A stretch of 64,000 nucleotides of DNA from Mycolicibacterium arenosum (GTDB taxonomy: Bacteria; Actinomycetota; Actinomycetes; Mycobacteriales; Mycobacteriaceae). The stretch spans positions 186,001 to 250,000 of the forward strand of contig NZ_JANDBD010000002.1 in assembly GCF_024320865.1 (NCBI RefSeq). Direction: 5' to 3'. The position numbers and the translations under genes are program-made. Below the pieces are notes generated by a model. The model was not told the origin of the DNA. It saw nothing but the letters and a program-made list of their open reading frames with translations, and did no database searches. Positions 61,334 through 64,000 of this stretch are shown one piece after another; position 1 is the first letter of the stretch, and every line of letters begins with the position of its first letter.

Positions 61334-63154
61334 CTACCGTCGCGCCCGGCTATCGATGCGGGCGAAGCCGAGAGCCCCCGTGACGACCTCCAGTGCCGCC
61401 GCCATGTCGGAGGCGTCGATGCGCATCAGATCGCCTTCGTCGAGTCCGCTCAGATCGCCACCGTAACGCTCGCTGAGCCGGAACTCCCGCTCCTCCTCGG
61501 CGGCTTCGATCACGTTGCGCACGAATCGTCCGTTGCCGGCCAAGTCGATACCGCGCCGCTGGTTACCGGCCCGGTCGCCTGCATGCGCCTCGCAGAGCAC
61601 GGTGCACGTCGCCACTAACTCGCGGTAGGCGTCGTCGGTGAGTTCGGAGTCGCGGGTGCGCGCGATCAGCTGACCGATCGCACCGAGTTCGTCGGGAGTG
61701 TAGGAGCCGAAGCGAATTCGTTTGGTGAAGCGGGACGCCAATCCCTCGTTGGCGGCGAGGAATCGATCGATCTCGGCGTCGTAGCCCGCGATGATCACCA
61801 CCAGCCGATCCCGGTCCTCCTCCATGCGGGCGAGCAGCGTGTCGACGGCCTCACGCCCGAAGGCGTCTCCGCCGGAGAGCCCGGTCTGGATCAGCGTGTA
61901 CGCCTCGTCGATGAACAACACACCGTCCATCGCGCTGTCGATGAGGGCCGAGGTCTTGATGGCCGTGCTGCCCAGGTGCTGCCCGACGAAGTCCTGCCGT
62001 TTCGCCTCGACGATCGCGGGGGTTTTGAGTAGTCCGAGACCGCAGTAGGTCTGCGCCACGACTCGCGCGATCGTGGTCTTGCCGGTCCCCGGTGGACCGG
62101 TGAACGCCAGGTGCAGTGTGCGCGCAGCGGTGTTGAGCCCCTTCTCGTAACGAACTTTCGCGACGGCGGCCGCTGAGCGGAGCTTCGCCACTTGAAGTTT
62201 CACGTTGGCCAGCCCGATCTGCTGGTCCAGCTCGCGTTGCGCTTCGGCCAGATACCGGTTGCCCCGTTCGGCGAGCGCGTCCCGCTCGGAGTCGTCGGGG
62301 TCGGGTGTGCTCTGCGGATCCCATTTGTCGGTGCGTGAGTCGATTGCGTCCTTGCTCGTGATCACCAGCCGGTAGTTGGGGTCGTGCAATGCGGCGGCGT
62401 TGGCGCCGAAATCGGGTTCCTCGCTGTAGATCCGTTCGAAGATGTCGCGGGCCTGCTCCTCGTCGCCCATCTCGCGCAACGTCAGGCCCTTGCAGAACTC
62501 CGCGGCGCGCCCGGCCGCTGGAACGGGACCCGCGGCGGCCTGGTCGAGTCTGCGGATGCCCTCACCGAACAAGCCGAGCTGCGCGCACGCCGAACCGACC
62601 ATCACGTGCGCCCCGGCGGCGAGGTACTCGTCGCTGAACGACGCCGACTTGGCCAGCGCCGTGAGGACGTCGGGCCACCGTTGGGTCGTGAAGTGCAGCA
62701 CACCGCGCACGTACGCCCCGATCTCGGAGACGTCGACCCCGCCGTCTGGGCCGGGGTCGTCGAGCACCGCTTCGGCCTCGTCGAAGTCCCGATTGCCGAT
62801 CAGTGAGGCGGCGTAGGCCAGCGGGATCTCGGCCGGACCGGCCAGCGGGTAGTCGAGGTACAAGCCGGTCTGGAATCGTGCCGAGATCGTCCGCGGTGCG
62901 AGCCCCAACCGTCGTTGTTCCCGAAACAACGTCCGCCGGTTCTGGTGCAGCTGGTAGATCACCGCGTCCGTGTTCTCTCCTGCAGCGGCACGGCCCAGCC
63001 ACGCGTCGCACATGGTGGGGTCGAGATCGGTGGCGCGCGTGAACGCCAACCGCGCATACGGCAGGTCCCGGTCGGCCTCCAACCCGTCGATCGGAATGCC
63101 GAGGGAGAGCACCCCGGCGTCGAATGCCTGCTGCGCATCCCTGGTGCTGGCCAA
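61334..63154 (-). CDS. eccA: EccA-type AAA+ ATPase of a type VII secretion system
   Basis: A 606-residue cytoplasmic ATPase. Residues 1-290 are a TPR-like substrate-binding region; about 310-606 is a CbxX/CfqX AAA+ domain with Walker A GPPGTGKTT (353-361), Walker B VLFIDEAY (412-419), sensor AGY (456-458) and Arg475. EccA proteins act on ESX substrates or chaperones. TTG start at 63154 with GGAGG upstream. Divergent from the gene at 63261. Confidence 0.92.
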   Translation of the reverse strand: MASTRDAQQAFDAGVLSLGIPIDGLEADRDLPYARLAFTRATDLDPTMCDAWLGRAAAGENTDAVIYQLHQNRRTLFREQRRLGLAPRTISARFQTGLYLDYPLAGPAEIPLAYAASLIGNRDFDEAEAVLDDPGPDGGVDVSEIGAYVRGVLHFTTQRWPDVLTALAKSASFSDEYLAAGAHVMVGSACAQLGLFGEGIRRLDQAAAGPVPAAGRAAEFCKGLTLREMGDEEQARDIFERIYSEEPDFGANAAALHDPNYRLVITSKDAIDSRTDKWDPQSTPDPDDSERDALAERGNRYLAEAQRELDQQIGLANVKLQVAKLRSAAAVAKVRYEKGLNTAARTLHLAFTGPPGTGKTTIARVVAQTYCGLGLLKTPAIVEAKRQDFVGQHLGSTAIKTSALIDSAMDGVLFIDEAYTLIQTGLSGGDAFGREAVDTLLARMEEDRDRLVVIIAGYDAEIDRFLAANEGLASRFTKRIRFGSYTPDELGAIGQLIARTRDSELTDDAYRELVATCTVLCEAHAGDRAGNQRRGIDLAGNGRFVRNVIEAAEEEREFRLSERYGGDLSGLDEGDLMRIDASDMAAALEVVTGALGFARIDSRARR

Positions 63155-63260
63155 CCGTCAACCTCCGATTCGGGGTCCGCGATGCCCGCTGACATCACCG
63201 GAAACATCTGTGCACCAAAGGTATTGGTGCGGATTGGTGGGCGGTGACGGGGCGTGCGCT

Positions 63261-63590
63261 ATGGTCGAGGACGTGATCGCGAAACCAGTTCGCTCCGCAA
63301 GCGGCGGCGTGGCGGTCGTGACGACCGACCGCGGGCTGCCGATTCGTGTGAAGATCGACTCGGGCGAGATGTGCAGAGACGCAGAGGATCTGGCTCGCGA
63401 GATCCTGCTGCTGTGCCGGGTCTCGGCGAGCCGCCAGCAGGTTGCACGCCGACGCAGCCTCGAAAGCAGTGGGGTGGCGCCCGCGGTGGTTGACCGGCTG
63501 GGGTTGGCCGACGCCGCCGAACTGCTCGCCGCGGAGGCCGCCGTGTTCGGCGAGGATGAGCCCCCTGTGACGTGGTCGAGGTCGTCATGA
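63261..63590 (+). CDS. Small ESX-linked protein of unknown family
   Basis: A 109-residue protein: a short beta-like start (GGVAVVTTDRGLPIRVKIDSGEM), then helices (DAEDLAREILLLCRVSASRQQVARRRSLES) and an acidic end. ATG 63261, divergent from eccA; overlaps the YbaB-like gene by ATGA. The size and pairing suggest a heteromeric partner of the YbaB-like protein. Confidence 0.65.
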   Translation: MVEDVIAKPVRSASGGVAVVTTDRGLPIRVKIDSGEMCRDAEDLAREILLLCRVSASRQQVARRRSLESSGVAPAVVDRLGLADAAELLAAEAAVFGEDEPPVTWSRSS

Positions 63591-63937
63591 CCGGCCTGGC
63601 TGAGTCGCTGATCGCGCGTATCGTGGCGCAACGCGATCTGCTCGCCGCGATGGACGAGCATTGCAACGCGGTGTCCGCGCGGGTGTCGAGCCGGGACAAC
63701 GCGGTCACCGTAGAGGTCGACGGCCTCGGCACCATGACCGGGTTGTGGCTCACGTCGCGCGCCCTGGCTTCCGGTCCCGAGGGGCTCGCCAGACTGATCG
63801 TCGACACCGCGGCGGCCGCTGCGCAGATCGCCGCGGACCGGCAGCGGTTCCTGGCCGCCGAATTCGGCGCCCGGATGCGCTCGCTGCAAGAGGCTCCGCT
63901 GACCCGGTGGGACGGTTCCACCGTGCGGCCTCGCTAG
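63587..63937 (+). CDS. YbaB/EbfC-like protein (EspL-like)
   Basis: A 116-residue protein. The central strand block (SRDNAVTVEVDGLGTMTGLWL) between two helices matches the YbaB fold. EspL of ESX-1 is a YbaB-like protein that stabilises substrates, so an EspL-type role is plausible. Coupled to the preceding gene. Confidence 0.75.
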   Translation: MTGLAESLIARIVAQRDLLAAMDEHCNAVSARVSSRDNAVTVEVDGLGTMTGLWLTSRALASGPEGLARLIVDTAAAAAQIAADRQRFLAAEFGARMRSLQEAPLTRWDGSTVRPR

Positions 63938-63981
63938 CGGTCCCGAATCGTCGAACAGCTGGGCTCCGAACACGCGCTCGA

Positions 63982-63998
63982 CGATACAGCGTGTATCG
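63982..63998. promoter_or_regulatory. Perfect palindrome at the right edge
   Basis: CGATACA-GCG-TGTATCG is a 17-nt perfect inverted repeat of the TetR-operator type, 45 nt past the YbaB-like stop. The gene it controls would lie beyond the window. Confidence 0.5.
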
Positions 63999-64000
63999 GG

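Noticed and set aside
63158..63973. 271-codon minus-strand frame over the YbaB-like pair
   Set aside because: The plus-strand genes show coupled starts and a YbaB pattern; the antisense product is Arg/Ser/Pro-rich.
1..64000. CRISPR arrays, rRNA operons, transposases
   Set aside because: No regularly spaced repeats, rRNA-like segments or DDE/HUH transposase motifs were seen in the window.

Overview
The window is high-GC actinobacterial DNA from a mycobacterium, most likely a rapid-growing environmental species (Mycolicibacterium-like). The evidence is a complete mce operon, MspA-type porins, DesA1 desaturase, YrbE permeases, F420-type luciferase-like enzymes, mycothiol-type arsenate reductase and ESX-type (type VII secretion) proteins, with frequent GTG/TTG starts. 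From memory, gene order resembles two parts of the M. tuberculosis map, Rv0820-Rv0826 (pstB, phoU, LCP, dusB, desA1, TetR, MpaB) and Rv0854-Rv0860 (SRPBCC genes, far, aminotransferase, fadA, fadB), with accessory genes between and around them; no alignment was run.

1-5.84 kb is an arsenic/metal resistance island: a 5'-truncated flavoprotein and an MFS exporter, ArsR, CadI/ArsI, a mycothiol-type ArsC, the Acr3 arsenite pump, a three-cysteine ArsC and an ArsR-ArsC fusion. 5.9-12.3 kb is phosphate uptake: pstSCAB behind an 11-nt repeat PHO box, and phoU behind a second one, separated by a MarR/oxidoreductase pair with three shared operator-like boxes. 12.3-16.8 kb holds an LCP ligase, dusB and desA1. 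16.9-22.9 kb holds two tandem small secreted proteins, a TetR/MpaB pair, YnfA, rtcB and small envelope proteins. 22.9-23.5 kb is a tRNA cluster (Lys on the minus strand; Glu, Asp and Phe on plus) closed by a strong terminator.

23.5-27.2 kb is envelope: two MspA-like porins with a proline-rich exported partner, then a secreted protein and a PknH-sensor-like lipoprotein. 27.2-31 kb has a TetR/FAD-oxidoreductase pair and an overlapping trio of UBP zinc finger, CDF transporter and a 50-residue acidic protein. 31.1-40.4 kb is yrbEA-yrbEB-mceA-F, a lipid importer, followed by three SRPBCC proteins and a CoA-transferase. 42.9-54 kb is metabolic and regulatory (LLM oxidoreductase, aminotransferase, Lrp/DUF2000, MarR/RidA, old yellow enzyme, fadAB, methyltransferase, FMN-binding protein).

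54-64 kb is accessory: an exported cysteine/proline-rich protein, a second LLM enzyme, SnoaL and a divergent SDR, a LysR/MFS pair, and at the right edge an ESX-like group (a protein with a CpnT-like WXG100-type N-terminus, an EspI/MinD-like ATPase, EccA, and a divergent pair ending in a YbaB/EspL-like protein). The right edge cuts this group, so it is unknown whether ESX core genes follow. No rRNA, CRISPR array, insertion sequence or integrase was found.
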